DNA from: Flagellimonas myxillae
GTDB taxonomy: Bacteria > Bacteroidota > Bacteroidia > Flavobacteriales > Flavobacteriaceae
Length of the DNA stretch: 64,000 nucleotides
Assembly (NCBI RefSeq): GCF_023502235.1
Contig: NZ_JAMFLY010000002.1
Location: 744,001-808,000, forward strand
Reading direction: 5' to 3'
The position numbers and the translations under genes are program-made. Below the pieces are notes generated by a model. The model saw nothing but the letters and a program-made list of their open reading frames with translations, was not told where the DNA came from and did no database searches. Positions 16,963 to 26,732 of the stretch are shown here, in pieces. How positions within the stretch are numbered: the stretch's first letter is position 1; each line of letters begins with the position of its first letter.

Positions 16963-18915
16963 ATGAATAGAAATTTAAGAAGTATCATCCTATTGACAGC
17001 TGTTTTTTTAACAATCACAGGATGTGTTAGTGAAAAGGATCTAGATCCCCCAATAGATAGCCCCGATGTTGATACAGACGATGGGCCTTTGGCCGCGTTG
17101 AATGTGACTGCCACCTTCGATTATGCAACCAATCAGGAGGTGAATGTTGTTTTAGACGTTCCTTCATTCTTGAGAGGAGCAGTTTTCTCACTGTATAGTA
17201 AAACAGGAAATCAGGATAGCATTCCTTTTGGTAAGGCAATGTTTGATTCCAACGGTCATTTTGAGCAAAATTTTGCGATTCAGGCACAGGCGGACAGTGT
17301 ACTCCTATATTCTGATTATTTAGGACTTACAAAAGATATTCGATTGGCCATCGGCAACGGTGGGGTTTCATTTGATTACCGACCACTTTATGAACGTTCT
17401 TCTTCCAGCAAGGGCAAAAGCGGTGAAATAGTACAAAAAGGGACTACAACTACCACTTCCAAAGCAACATATACGTATTTAAGCGGATTCAATAATCAAG
17501 GGGTTCCTTCAGAGATGGAGCTCCCCGATGTTATCCAGCAAAACCTTTTGGACGATATCAACGCATCCTTACCGGAATACAGTAGGGTGCCGATTGCAAA
17601 TCCACAGTTTTTATCCAATACAAGTGAAACCAGTATGGTTATCACCGATTTGGCCGATGTGTGGGTCACCTTTGTTTCCGAAGGGGCAGGGTATAGAAAT
17701 GCTTTGGGGTACTATTCCTATGAACTGGGAAATGAACCTGCAAACCCAAATGAGATTGCAGCTCACAATGTTATATTCCCCAATACCTCCATGGTAGGCT
17801 CTTCGGGCGGACTGGTACCTGGTGACCGTGTGTACTTGGGAAGATTTCCCCCGAATACCGTGATTTCTTGGTTTATAGTGGCCAACGGTTGGAACGGTTC
17901 CGGAGTTACAGATGGTAACGGAATCTACTATTCCGAGCCCAGTTTCAATCCTGAAAATTCAAATTTGAATACCCACGTGGTCCAGTTGTATGACAGCGCC
18001 CGGGAAATAAATTTCCTGGCCTTTGAGGACCTTCGTAGAGATCAAGGTTCCGATGATGATTTTAACGATGCGGTGTTTTATGCCCGGGCGAATCCGGTGG
18101 AGTCCATTGAATTGACCAATGTGGTTGCCCTTATACCGGCCAACGATGAAGACGGGGATGGTGTGAACGATGAGTTGGACGATTTTCCATTTGACGTGAA
18201 CAAGGCCTTCAATAATTTTTCGCCAACAGCCAACCTTACTGGGGTATTGGCCTTTGAGGATCTATGGCCCAGTCAGGGGGATTACGACTTTAACGATCTG
18301 GTGGTGACCTATAGTTACAACCTGATCACCAATGCTTCAAACCTTATAACCCGGATTGAGGGAACTTTTACCATCGACAATATTGGTGGCGCGCTCCATA
18401 ATGGATTTGCCTTAGCCTTCCCCATTGACCCCACTTTGGTGGACGATGTGCAGGGACAAGAAATAAATGCCAATTACATCAGCTTAAATGTCAATGGTAC
18501 AGAAGCGAATACGGCTACCGACGAGACCGTAATATTTGTGGCTGGCAATGTAGTTGAAATGCAGGGCGAAACTGTGGAAATCGGTATTGACTTCAACACC
18601 CCGATCAGCTATGAAGATTTGGGATTGGTACCCTTCAACCCGTTTTTAATTTCGGATGCCACACGGTCCAAAGAGATCCACTTGCCGGATTATGCGCCAA
18701 CAAGTATGGCGGCCTCATTGGGGACCAAAGATGACGATAGCGACCCGGCACAAAACAGATACTATAAAACAGATAAGAACCTGCCATGGGCACTGAACAT
18801 CTTTGATGAATTTGAGCCCCCGCAGGAATCCATTCCCATTACCATCGCGTATCCCAAGTTTGTCAATTGGGCAAATTCCGGAGGTACCCAGGATTTGGAT
18901 TGGTACGAACGATAG
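16963..18915 (+). CDS. LruC-domain lipoprotein
   Basis: A 650-residue exported protein. The N-terminus has a lipoprotein signal peptide ending LTITGCVSE (Cys about residue 21), so it is anchored in a membrane, probably the outer one. The middle and C-terminal parts show the LruC-domain pattern: FEDLRRDQGSDDDFNDAVFY, DEDGDGVNDELDDFPFD (a calcium-binding, thrombospondin-3-like repeat) and GVLAFEDLWPSQGDYDFND. Acidic loops of this type suggest calcium binding. LruC proteins are surface proteins of unknown function in Bacteroidota and some Gammaproteobacteria. The gene lies inside the EPS run, behind its own promoter-like element and before ugd, so it may anchor or organise the polysaccharide at the cell surface. 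Confidence 0.85.
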   Translation: MNRNLRSIILLTAVFLTITGCVSEKDLDPPIDSPDVDTDDGPLAALNVTATFDYATNQEVNVVLDVPSFLRGAVFSLYSKTGNQDSIPFGKAMFDSNGHFEQNFAIQAQADSVLLYSDYLGLTKDIRLAIGNGGVSFDYRPLYERSSSSKGKSGEIVQKGTTTTTSKATYTYLSGFNNQGVPSEMELPDVIQQNLLDDINASLPEYSRVPIANPQFLSNTSETSMVITDLADVWVTFVSEGAGYRNALGYYSYELGNEPANPNEIAAHNVIFPNTSMVGSSGGLVPGDRVYLGRFPPNTVISWFIVANGWNGSGVTDGNGIYYSEPSFNPENSNLNTHVVQLYDSAREINFLAFEDLRRDQGSDDDFNDAVFYARANPVESIELTNVVALIPANDEDGDGVNDELDDFPFDVNKAFNNFSPTANLTGVLAFEDLWPSQGDYDFNDLVVTYSYNLITNASNLITRIEGTFTIDNIGGALHNGFALAFPIDPTLVDDVQGQEINANYISLNVNGTEANTATDETVIFVAGNVVEMQGETVEIGIDFNTPISYEDLGLVPFNPFLISDATRSKEIHLPDYAPTSMAASLGTKDDDSDPAQNRYYKTDKNLPWALNIFDEFEPPQESIPITIAYPKFVNWANSGGTQDLDWYER

Positions 18916-18950
18916 AAAATCATATAACAAACCTTAATACACTTCAAATT

Positions 18951-20303
18951 ATGAACATTACAGTTATAGGTACAGGTTACGTAGGCTTGGTAACAGGTAC
19001 CTGCTTCGCAGAAACAGGAATCAATGTGGTCTGCGTGGACATTGACGAGAAAAAAGTGGAAAAGCTCCGCAAGGGTGAGATTCCAATTTATGAACCTGGT
19101 CTGGATGTCCTTTTGGAACGCAATATGGACAAAGGAAGAATTTCCTTCACCACAAGTTTGGAAAAGGGAATCAAGAACAGTGATGCCATTTTTATTGCCG
19201 TGGGAACCCCACCCGATGAAGATGGAAGTGCTGATCTAAAATATGTACTTGGTGTAGCTCGGGAAATTGGCCAGCACATGGAAGATTACAAAGTAATCAT
19301 TACCAAGAGTACCGTTCCCGTGGGAACATCTTTTAAGGTTAAATCTGCCGTGGAGGAAGAATTGGCCAAACGTAATGTTCGTATTCCTTTTGACGTGGCT
19401 TCCAATCCTGAATTTTTGAAGGAGGGTAGCGCGGTTGACGATTTTCTTAAACCCGATAGAATAGTGGTAGGAGTGGAAAGCAAGCGCGCCGAGAAGGTGA
19501 TGAATCGTTTGTACAAACCCTTTTTGATGAATGGGCACCCCTTATTATTCATGGATATTTTCTCTTCGGAAATGACCAAATATGCCGCCAACTCCATGTT
19601 GGCCACCAAGATTAGCTTTATGAACGATATCGCCAACCTGTGCGAGCTTGTGGGAGCTAATGTGGATTTGGTACGAAAAGGGATTGGTTCCGATTCCAGG
19701 ATCGGAAACAAGTTTATTTATCCAGGTACAGGATATGGAGGAAGTTGTTTCCCCAAAGATGTCCAGGCCTTGGTCCGGACAGCCGATGAGTACGGACATT
19801 CCTTGGAGGTCCTAAAGGCAGTGGAAAGTGTCAATTACCGCCAAAAATCCGTTTTGGTGCAGAAAATAAAGAAGCATTTTGGTGAAAATCTAAAGGGCAA
19901 ACAATTTGGACTTTGGGGCCTTGCCTTCAAGCCAAAAACAGATGATATGCGTGAAGCTCCTGCCTTGGTGATCATTGAGGAACTAAAGGCACTCGGAGCC
20001 AACATTAGGGCTTATGATCCAGTGGCCATGGAAGAGGCCGAACGCATTTTGGGTAACAAGATAGAATATGCCAAGGACGAATACGATGCCATTATTGATG
20101 CCGATGCATTGATCGTGGTCACCGAATGGTCCGAGTTTAGGATGCCCAACTTCAGGATTTTGGAAAAACTAATGGTAAACAAGTCAATTTTCGATGGGCG
20201 TAATGTCTATGACCCGGAGGAAATGGAAGAACTCGGTTTCACCTACTATAGTATTGGTAGGGATGCCGTGGTCAGTACCAAAGAAGAAACCGTAAAAATT
20301 TAA
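18951..20303 (+). CDS. ugd: UDP-glucose 6-dehydrogenase
   Basis: A 450-residue enzyme that oxidises UDP-glucose to UDP-glucuronate with two NAD+. The N-terminal Rossmann fold begins [20 protein letters not shown], the middle dimerisation region holds [20 protein letters not shown], and the catalytic Cys is in [12 protein letters not shown]. The C-terminal UDP-binding domain carries [19 protein letters not shown] chose the ATG at 18951, since an upstream in-frame start at 18867 would add 28 residues overlapping the LruC gene and lies before the universal MxIxViGxGYVG start. It makes the substrate for the next enzyme, Uxs. Confidence 0.95.
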   Translation: MNITVIGTGYVGLVTGTCFAETGINVVCVDIDEKKVEKLRKGEIPIYEPGLDVLLERNMDKGRISFTTSLEKGIKNSDAIFIAVGTPPDEDGSADLKYVLGVAREIGQHMEDYKVIITKSTVPVGTSFKVKSAVEEELAKRNVRIPFDVASNPEFLKEGSAVDDFLKPDRIVVGVESKRAEKVMNRLYKPFLMNGHPLLFMDIFSSEMTKYAANSMLATKISFMNDIANLCELVGANVDLVRKGIGSDSRIGNKFIYPGTGYGGSCFPKDVQALVRTADEYGHSLEVLKAVESVNYRQKSVLVQKIKKHFGENLKGKQFGLWGLAFKPKTDDMREAPALVIIEELKALGANIRAYDPVAMEEAERILGNKIEYAKDEYDAIIDADALIVVTEWSEFRMPNFRILEKLMVNKSIFDGRNVYDPEEMEELGFTYYSIGRDAVVSTKEETVKI

Positions 20304-20314
20304 AAAGGGGCAAG

Positions 20315-21283
20315 ATGAAACGAATATTGGTAACCGGGGGAGCAGGTTTTGTAGGCTCCCATCTTTGCGAAAGGCTTTTGAATGAAGGAAACGAGGTCAT
20401 AAGCATGGACAATTACTTCACGGGAAGAAAGAGTAAGATCGTTCATTTGATGGACAATCCATATTTCGAGGTCGTTCGTCACGATGTGACCCTACCTTAT
20501 TTCCTTGAGGTGGATGAAATCTATAATCTGGCATGTCCGGCATCTCCCGTACATTATCAGCATAACCCCATCAAAACCATCAAGACTTCGGTGTTGGGGG
20601 CCATAAACATGTTGGGATTGGCCAAGCGTATCAAGGCAAAAATTCTGCAGGCATCAACCAGTGAGGTCTATGGAGATCCCGAACTGCACCCACAGCCGGA
20701 AGGGTACTGGGGCCATGTGAACCCCATCGGAATCCGATCATGTTATGACGAGGGAAAAAGGTGTGCGGAGTCCCTTTTTGTGAACTACCACAATTCCAAC
20801 GACGTTTTGGTTAAGATCGTTCGGATTTTTAATACCTACGGACCCCGAATGGAACCGGATGACGGCCGGGTGGTCTCCAACTTTATCATTCAGGCTTTGC
20901 AAGGGAAAGATATCACGGTTTTCGGGGATGGAACCCAGACCCGGAGTTTTCAATATGTGAGCGATTTGGTAGACGGGATGATCAAGATGATGGGCACCGG
21001 GGACGATTTTATAGGCCCGGTGAACATTGGAAATCCAGGGGAATTTACCATGTTGGAACTTGCCGAAAATATCATTGATCTTACAGGTTCCAAATCCAAG
21101 ATTGTCCATTTGCCATTGCCATCGGATGATCCTATGCAACGCAAACCGGATATTTCCTTGGCCCAAGAGAAGTTGGCAGGATGGGAACCGCGCGTAGACC
21201 TTAGGGATGGCCTGGGAAAGACCATTGAATATTTTGACAATCTATTAAAGGATCAATCCATTAAGGAATTGGTAGCAGGATAA
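20315..21283 (+). CDS. uxs: UDP-glucuronate decarboxylase (UDP-xylose synthase)
   Basis: A 322-residue extended SDR enzyme converting UDP-glucuronate to UDP-xylose. It shows the NAD+ motif [12 protein letters not shown], the family-specific [13 protein letters not shown], the active-site STSEVYG, the Tyr-x-x-x-Lys pair in SCYDEGKR, and the [10 protein letters not shown] region. These match the Uxs branch rather than epimerases. It follows ugd by 11 bp, so the two steps UDP-glucose to UDP-glucuronate to UDP-xylose are encoded together. The EPS therefore probably contains xylose and perhaps glucuronate. Confidence 0.92.
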   Translation: MKRILVTGGAGFVGSHLCERLLNEGNEVISMDNYFTGRKSKIVHLMDNPYFEVVRHDVTLPYFLEVDEIYNLACPASPVHYQHNPIKTIKTSVLGAINMLGLAKRIKAKILQASTSEVYGDPELHPQPEGYWGHVNPIGIRSCYDEGKRCAESLFVNYHNSNDVLVKIVRIFNTYGPRMEPDDGRVVSNFIIQALQGKDITVFGDGTQTRSFQYVSDLVDGMIKMMGTGDDFIGPVNIGNPGEFTMLELAENIIDLTGSKSKIVHLPLPSDDPMQRKPDISLAQEKLAGWEPRVDLRDGLGKTIEYFDNLLKDQSIKELVAG

Positions 21284-21288
21284 GGAGG
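21282..21288 (+). promoter_or_regulatory. Strong Shine-Dalgarno sequence (unusual for this genome)
   Basis: AAGGAGG overlaps the uxs stop codon and ends 4 nt before the ATG of the next glycosyltransferase. Bacteroidota genes seldom carry such a sequence, and most starts in this window lack one. Confidence 0.5.
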
Positions 21289-21292
21289 ACAA

Positions 21293-22498
21293 ATGGATGT
21301 AGTAAGAATCATAATCAATGTTCTCGAGTACCTGTTATTGGGATATTTTGGATTCGCATCCATTTATGTCTTCGTCTTTTCGGTAGCCGGACTTTTTAAA
21401 GCCAAAAACCGAAAGATGTTGTCCGCGAAGCAACGAAAATTTGCGGTGCTAATTCCGGGTTATAAAGAAGACAATGTAATTGTTGATGTGGCCCAAAATG
21501 CCCTTCAGCAGACATATCCCTCCCATTTGTATGACGTGGTCGTCATTGCGGACTCTTTTCAACAGCAAACCTTGGACAAACTTCGGGTACTACCCATAAA
21601 ACTGGTGGAAGTTTCCTTTGAAAAAAGTACCAAGTCCAAAGCGTTGAACAGGGCCATGCTGCACATCGGGGACCAGTATCATGTGGCCCTGATCTTGGAT
21701 GCCGACAACATTATGGAAAAGGACTTCATCGTTAAGATCAATGAGGCCTTTAACCAGGGTTATAAGGTGGTCCAAGGGCATCGTGTGGCTAAAAACACCA
21801 ACACTTCATTTGCCATTTTAGATGCGATAAGTGAGGAGATAAACAATCATATTTTTAGGAAAGGCCATCGCGTTTTGGGGCTTTCATCGGCCCTTATCGG
21901 TTCGGGGATGGCGTTCGACTATTATTTCTTCAAACATACCATGGCCAATGTTAATGCCGTAGGTGGATTTGATAAGGAATTGGAGCTGAAATTGCTGAAG
22001 AACCGGATTAAGATAGAGTACTTGGATGAGGCCCTGGTGCTGGATGAAAAGGTTCAAAAATCAGAAGTTTTTGCCAATCAACGTAAACGTTGGCTATCTG
22101 CACAGTTCATTTACTTTGGAAGGTATTTTGTACCAGGACTAAGGGAACTATTTGCTAAAGGAAATGTGGACTTTTTTGATAAGGTCTACCAGATGATATC
22201 TCCTCCTCGGGTGCTGTTATTGGGATTGGTGGTTCTTATAACAGGACTATATACACTGTTGAATCTTTTGATGCCCGATAATCTACTGGTCGTGCCATCA
22301 GTTCTATGGTATGTGGTGTTCGGATGTACTGTAGCAGCCTTTGCCTTTGCCGTACCTAAAAAATTCTACAGTAAAAGCACCCTTCGGGCAGCACTTACCT
22401 TACCCAAGGCCTTTCTACTGATGTTCTTTTCCCTGTTTAAGTTAAAGGGGGCGAACAAAAAATTTATCCACACCCAGCACGGTACCGTTAACTCCTAA
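21293..22498 (+). CDS. Membrane-anchored family 2 glycosyltransferase
   Basis: A 401-residue processive-type GT2 protein. One hydrophobic helix is present at the N-terminus (about 8-32) and two or three at the C-terminus (about 300-375), flanking a cytosolic GT-A domain. Catalytic features are FAVLIPGYKEDNVIVDVAQN, the acidic LILDADNIMEKDF (DAD) and the acceptor motif QRKRWLSAQF, which corresponds to the Q/RxxRW signature of cellulose/hyaluronan-type synthases. The donor sugar is unknown. It is in the EPS run between uxs and a GT4 gene. Confidence 0.87.
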   Translation: MDVVRIIINVLEYLLLGYFGFASIYVFVFSVAGLFKAKNRKMLSAKQRKFAVLIPGYKEDNVIVDVAQNALQQTYPSHLYDVVVIADSFQQQTLDKLRVLPIKLVEVSFEKSTKSKALNRAMLHIGDQYHVALILDADNIMEKDFIVKINEAFNQGYKVVQGHRVAKNTNTSFAILDAISEEINNHIFRKGHRVLGLSSALIGSGMAFDYYFFKHTMANVNAVGGFDKELELKLLKNRIKIEYLDEALVLDEKVQKSEVFANQRKRWLSAQFIYFGRYFVPGLRELFAKGNVDFFDKVYQMISPPRVLLLGLVVLITGLYTLLNLLMPDNLLVVPSVLWYVVFGCTVAAFAFAVPKKFYSKSTLRAALTLPKAFLLMFFSLFKLKGANKKFIHTQHGTVNS

Positions 22499-22507
22499 TT
22501 ACTTCAG

Positions 22508-23665
22508 ATGAAAATTGGAATAGAAGGACAACGTCTCTATCGCAAAAAGAAGCATGGCATGGACATGGTGGCCCTGGAATTGATCAAGAGTCTGCAGGGA
22601 ATCGATCACGAAAATGAGTATGTGATTTTTGTACGGCCGGATTTCGATGATAGTTGCATTCCCAAAGTCGAGAATTTTAAGATCGTTGAACTGGAGTCCC
22701 GTTGGGGCTATCCCGGATGGGAGCAACTGGTTTTGCCCAGGGCGGCAAAAAAGGAAGGCTGTGATCTGCTGCATTGCACAAGCAATACCGGTCCGCTTTT
22801 TTCGCGTGTCCCCTTGATCACCACCCTACACGATATTATTTATTTGGAAAGCATCAGCTTGTTCAAAAAAGAAGGCACCTGGTACCAGAAATTGGGGAAT
22901 ATGTACCGAAGGTATTTTGTTCCTCCCGTGATCCGAAGGAGCAAAAAGGTAATTACCGTTTCGAATTATGAGAAAGAACGAATCAACAAGCATTTTGGAT
23001 TTACGGACAATAAATTAACGGCGATTTACAATGGTGTAGGTTCCCATTTCAAAAAAGTGGTCAACCCTGTGCGGCTAAATCGCATCAAAGAGCAGTATAA
23101 ACTACCGGATAATTTTTTCTTCTTTTTGGGGAATACAGATCCCAAAAAAAATACCAAAGGAGTGCTCAAGGCATTTGCGGATTTCAACGCGATATATCCT
23201 GGCAAGTACCGTTTGGTGATGTTGGATTACGATGAGGAAGAACTGCAAAAATTGTTGCTCGCAAACAATTGCCCAGAAATCAGGGAGCTTATTCACCTAA
23301 CGGGATATGTGCCCAATACGGATTTGCCGGCAATTATCAACCAGGCGACCATATTTCTCTACCCTTCACTTCGTGAAAGCTTTGGAATTCCAATTTTGGA
23401 GGGAATGGCTTGCGGTGTGCCTGTAATTACATCCAACACCTCTTCGATGCCCGAAGTTGCTGGCGATGGTTCGGCCTTGATGGTGGACCCCACACGCCCT
23501 TTGGAGATCACGGAGGCGATGCGGCGATTGGTAGAGGATAGGATGTTGGCCCAACTACTTTCGGAAAAAGGCATTCAGCGGGCCAAGGAATTTTCATGGA
23601 ATACCATGGCGAGAAAGGTGCTCAGACTTTACGAGGATGTATATGATGAACTTAACAAAAACTAA
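22508..23665 (+). CDS. Family 4 glycosyltransferase
   Basis: A 385-residue GT-B fold enzyme. The N-terminal half begins KIGIEGQRLYRKKKHGMDMV, and the C-terminal donor-binding half has FFLGNTDPKKNTKGVLKAF, the motif SLRESFGIPILEGMACGVPV (the E-x7-E site contacting the nucleotide sugar) and ITSNTSSMPEVAGDGSALMV. This resembles mannosyl/rhamnosyl GT4 enzymes. There is no membrane segment, so it acts at the inner face of the cytoplasmic membrane on lipid-linked sugars. The donor is unknown. Confidence 0.9.
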   Translation: MKIGIEGQRLYRKKKHGMDMVALELIKSLQGIDHENEYVIFVRPDFDDSCIPKVENFKIVELESRWGYPGWEQLVLPRAAKKEGCDLLHCTSNTGPLFSRVPLITTLHDIIYLESISLFKKEGTWYQKLGNMYRRYFVPPVIRRSKKVITVSNYEKERINKHFGFTDNKLTAIYNGVGSHFKKVVNPVRLNRIKEQYKLPDNFFFFLGNTDPKKNTKGVLKAFADFNAIYPGKYRLVMLDYDEEELQKLLLANNCPEIRELIHLTGYVPNTDLPAIINQATIFLYPSLRESFGIPILEGMACGVPVITSNTSSMPEVAGDGSALMVDPTRPLEITEAMRRLVEDRMLAQLLSEKGIQRAKEFSWNTMARKVLRLYEDVYDELNKN

Positions 23666-23666
23666 C

Positions 23667-24860
23667 ATGATCAAAGGACAGGACATCATCGTTGTCGGCA
23701 TTCAGGCATGGGATATTGAAATTGGCAGCAACTGCAAGAATATTGCAACTGAATTTGCCAAACACAATAGGGTGCTTTACGTAAATCCGCCTTTGGACAG
23801 AGCTACGCTACGAAGGGGTAAAGATTCCGAAAAGGTGCAAAAACGATTGCGCATTGCCAAAGGAGAAGAAACCGGGTTGGTTCCCATATCTGAAAATCTT
23901 TGGAACCTATATCCCACGTCGCTTACAGAATCCATCAATTGGATTCCCTTGCATTTTCTATTCAAAAGGCTCAATAAAAGAAATGCCCGACTTTTTTCCA
24001 ATGATATTTTGAAGGCCATGGAGCAGCTTAAGTTTAAGAATGTATTGCTCTTTAATGATAGCTCCATGTTCTTGGGGCTGCATCTCAAAGAATTTTTGAA
24101 GCCCCAAAGCTATACGTATTACATGCGGGATTACCTTATTAAAGTCCCGTATTGGAGAAGACACGGGGAGCGTATAGAACCCCAATTGATTCAATTGGCG
24201 GATACTGTGGTGAACAACTCCACCCTGTATGCTGAATATGGGGCCAAGTACAATCCCAACAGCTATATGGTGGGGCAAGGTTGCGATGTTTCCCTGTTCA
24301 ACGATGAAAAGAATGCTATAGAAATACCCGAAGAGTTTGATAAAATTCCCGGTCCCATTCTTGGATATGTCGGCTATCTCACCAGTATGCGATTGGATAT
24401 AGACCTCTTGGAATATATGGCCAAGACCAAAAAGGACTGGAGTATTGTACTGGTAGGTCCTGAAGATGCCGATTTCAAAAATTCGGCCCTACACCAAATG
24501 GACAATGTGTTTTTTTTGGGAAGCAAAGGTGGCTCGGAGCTTCCGGCCTATGTAAAGGGGTTCGACATTGCCATGAACCCCCAAGTGGTCAACGATTGGA
24601 CCATTGGGAACTATCCGAGAAAAATTGACGAATACCTAGCTATGGGCAAGCCAACTTTGGCCACCCAGACCAAGGCTATGGAAATGTTCGAAGATCATGT
24701 TTACCTCGCAAGTAGCAAAGAAGAATACATCCAATTGGCGGAAAAGGCCTTGGCCGAAAATTCCCCGAAACTTCAAGCTGAGAGAATTGAGTTTGCCAAA
24801 AGCCACACTTGGGAAAATAACGTGAAAGCCATTTACGACGCTATTAAAAAATCAGCCTAA
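23667..24860 (+). CDS. TuaH-like glycosyltransferase (GT4-like)
   Basis: A 397-residue GT-B-like protein. It begins with a pattern seen in TuaH-like transferases, IVVGIQAWDIEIGSNCKNIA, followed by RVLYVNPPLDR. The C-terminal half has GPILGYVGYLTSMRLDIDLL, WSIVLVGPEDADF and PRKIDEYLAMGKPTLATQT, the nucleotide-sugar site. I prefer the ATG at 23667, one base after the previous stop, over in-frame ATGs at 23637-23643 that would overlap the GT4 gene. In Bacillus, TuaH acts in teichuronic acid synthesis, a glucuronate polymer, which fits the Ugd gene nearby. The true donor is unproven. Confidence 0.82.
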   Translation: MIKGQDIIVVGIQAWDIEIGSNCKNIATEFAKHNRVLYVNPPLDRATLRRGKDSEKVQKRLRIAKGEETGLVPISENLWNLYPTSLTESINWIPLHFLFKRLNKRNARLFSNDILKAMEQLKFKNVLLFNDSSMFLGLHLKEFLKPQSYTYYMRDYLIKVPYWRRHGERIEPQLIQLADTVVNNSTLYAEYGAKYNPNSYMVGQGCDVSLFNDEKNAIEIPEEFDKIPGPILGYVGYLTSMRLDIDLLEYMAKTKKDWSIVLVGPEDADFKNSALHQMDNVFFLGSKGGSELPAYVKGFDIAMNPQVVNDWTIGNYPRKIDEYLAMGKPTLATQTKAMEMFEDHVYLASSKEEYIQLAEKALAENSPKLQAERIEFAKSHTWENNVKAIYDAIKKSA

Positions 24861-24870
24861 AAGATGCATT

Positions 24871-25509
24871 ATGGGACTAAAGGACAAAATCAAAAACAGT
24901 GGAAAAATCAAAAAAATGGTGCACTGGTTATTGGTTCCCAAAAATCAGGCGAGGCCCCGGCTTTGGGTGCGATGGTTTGTAAATCCGTTTTATCATAAAA
25001 AGGGAAAAGGAGCAACCGTTTGCAGAAGAACCCGTATGGATGTCCTCCCTTGGAACACGTTCGAATTGGGTTCCAATTCCACCATCGAGGATTTCTCGAC
25101 CATAAACAATGGGGTAGGAGCTGTTAAAATCGGGGACCGGACCCGTATAGGCCTGGGAAATACCATAATCGGCCCTGTAACCATAGGGAATGACGTCCGC
25201 TTGGCACAGAATATTGTGCTATCGGGACTTAACCATAACTACGAAGATGTAACCCAGCCCATCCACGCCCAAGGGGTATCAACAGCCACTATTGTGGTGG
25301 AAGAAGAAACCTGGATAGGTGCCAACAGTGTAGTGGTCGCTGGGGTGACCATCGGGAAACACTGCATTATTGCAGGTGGAAGTGTCGTCACCAAGAATAT
25401 ACCCCCATATTCTGTGGCGGTGGGCAATCCGGCGAGGGTTGTCAAAACCTATAATCATAGTACAGGGGAATGGGAAAAAGTTGCTAAAAAAAGTTTGGTT
25501 GCAGTTTAA
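24871..25509 (+). CDS. Left-handed beta-helix acyltransferase (WcaF-like)
   Basis: A 212-residue protein of the hexapeptide-repeat acyltransferase family. Repeats run from about residue 70 to 190, including VKIGDRTRIGLGNTIIG, PVTIGNDVRLAQNIV and EETWIGANSVVVAGVTIG, with catalytic His in SGLNHNYEDV and the terminal IPPYSVAVGNPARVVKTY typical of maltose/WcaF-like O-acetyltransferases. It probably O-acetylates a sugar of the EPS repeat unit. It lies between two glycosyltransferase genes in the same run. Confidence 0.88.
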   Translation: MGLKDKIKNSGKIKKMVHWLLVPKNQARPRLWVRWFVNPFYHKKGKGATVCRRTRMDVLPWNTFELGSNSTIEDFSTINNGVGAVKIGDRTRIGLGNTIIGPVTIGNDVRLAQNIVLSGLNHNYEDVTQPIHAQGVSTATIVVEEETWIGANSVVVAGVTIGKHCIIAGGSVVTKNIPPYSVAVGNPARVVKTYNHSTGEWEKVAKKSLVAV

Positions 25510-25523
25510 TCTAAAGAGATAAA

Positions 25524-26732
25524 ATGGAGGTTGTAAAAGTAATATTCTGGATTTCATTGTTCATCATTTTTTACTCCTATCTAGGATATGGCATCCTGTT
25601 GTTTGCCATTATAAAGCTTAGAAGGTTATTTGGTATGGGCAAAGCTTATGAAGGCAATGAAGATTACCAACCCGAAGTAACCTTGTTCGTTTCGGCTTTT
25701 AACGAAAAGGACTTTTTGGACCAAAAGGTTAAAAACTCCATGAGTTTGGATTATCCTTCGGAAAAAGTGACCCAAATCTGGGTTACCGATGGTTCTGATG
25801 ATGGTACCCCTGACTTGCTGCGCAAGTACAAAGAGGTTGAAGTGTATCACAAGGAAGAACGGGCCGGAAAAATTGCCGCCATGAATCGGGGAATGCAATT
25901 TGTGAAAACGCCCATTGTCATCTTTTCCGATGCCAATACCGATTTGGGCAAGAACTCGATAAAGGAGATTGTTCGTTTGTTCCGAAATCCCAAAGTGGGC
26001 TGTGTTTCAGGTGAAAAACGAATTTATGCCAAAGATGCCGATAATGCCGCTGGTGCAGGTGAAGGCATGTACTGGAAATACGAATCGCAACTCAAAAAAT
26101 GGGATGCGGAACTGTACTCCGTGGTAGGAGCAGCGGGTGAGCTGTTCGCTATTCGAACCCAGCTGTGGCAAGAAGTGGAACGGGATACCTTATTGGACGA
26201 TTTTATGATTTCGCTCCGGGTAGCCATGTCGGGTTATACAATTCAGTACAATCCGGAGGCCTATGCCATTGAGACGGCCTCGGCCAATGTTAAGGAGGAG
26301 CTGAAACGCAAAATCAGGATTTCCGCAGGGGGCATACAGTCTGTGGTAAGGCTGCGTTCGTTGCTAAATTTCTTCAAATATGGCACCTTATCCTTCCAGT
26401 ATATTTCCCATCGTGTTTTACGTTGGACGCTGACACCCTTGCTTCTCCTCTTGATTATTCCCATGAACTTTTTCTTGGCACAACAAGAGGGTATGTTCAA
26501 CTTTGGTCTCTTTAGTGTATTGTTCTGGGGTCAAGTATTGTTTTATGCAGCGGCCTTGTTGGGTTGGTTTTTGGAAAACAGACAAATCCGTTTGAAATTA
26601 CTATTTATCCCCTACTATTTTTTCATTATGAACCTTTCGGTCTTTTTGGGATTCGGTCGTTATTTGAAAGGAAACCAATCTGTAAATTGGGAAAGGGCCA
26701 AACGCGGGGTGCAGGCCGAGGCAGTAGCTTAA
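25524..26732 (+). CDS. Membrane family 2 glycosyltransferase (last gene of the EPS run)
   Basis: A 402-residue processive-type GT2 with one N-terminal helix (about 5-30), a cytosolic catalytic domain and three C-terminal helices (about 295-390). It shows VTLFVSAFNEKDFLDQKVKN, VTDGSDDGTPDLL, the acidic IFSDANTDLGKN (DAN), EDDFMI-type base region LLDDFMISLR, and RKIRISAGGIQSV near the acceptor side, where an RW motif is less clear. It closes the EPS run; its stop codon overlaps that of the convergent receiver-kinase gene by 4 bp. Confidence 0.87.
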   Translation: MEVVKVIFWISLFIIFYSYLGYGILLFAIIKLRRLFGMGKAYEGNEDYQPEVTLFVSAFNEKDFLDQKVKNSMSLDYPSEKVTQIWVTDGSDDGTPDLLRKYKEVEVYHKEERAGKIAAMNRGMQFVKTPIVIFSDANTDLGKNSIKEIVRLFRNPKVGCVSGEKRIYAKDADNAAGAGEGMYWKYESQLKKWDAELYSVVGAAGELFAIRTQLWQEVERDTLLDDFMISLRVAMSGYTIQYNPEAYAIETASANVKEELKRKIRISAGGIQSVVRLRSLLNFFKYGTLSFQYISHRVLRWTLTPLLLLLIIPMNFFLAQQEGMFNFGLFSVLFWGQVLFYAAALLGWFLENRQIRLKLLFIPYYFFIMNLSVFLGFGRYLKGNQSVNWERAKRGVQAEAVA

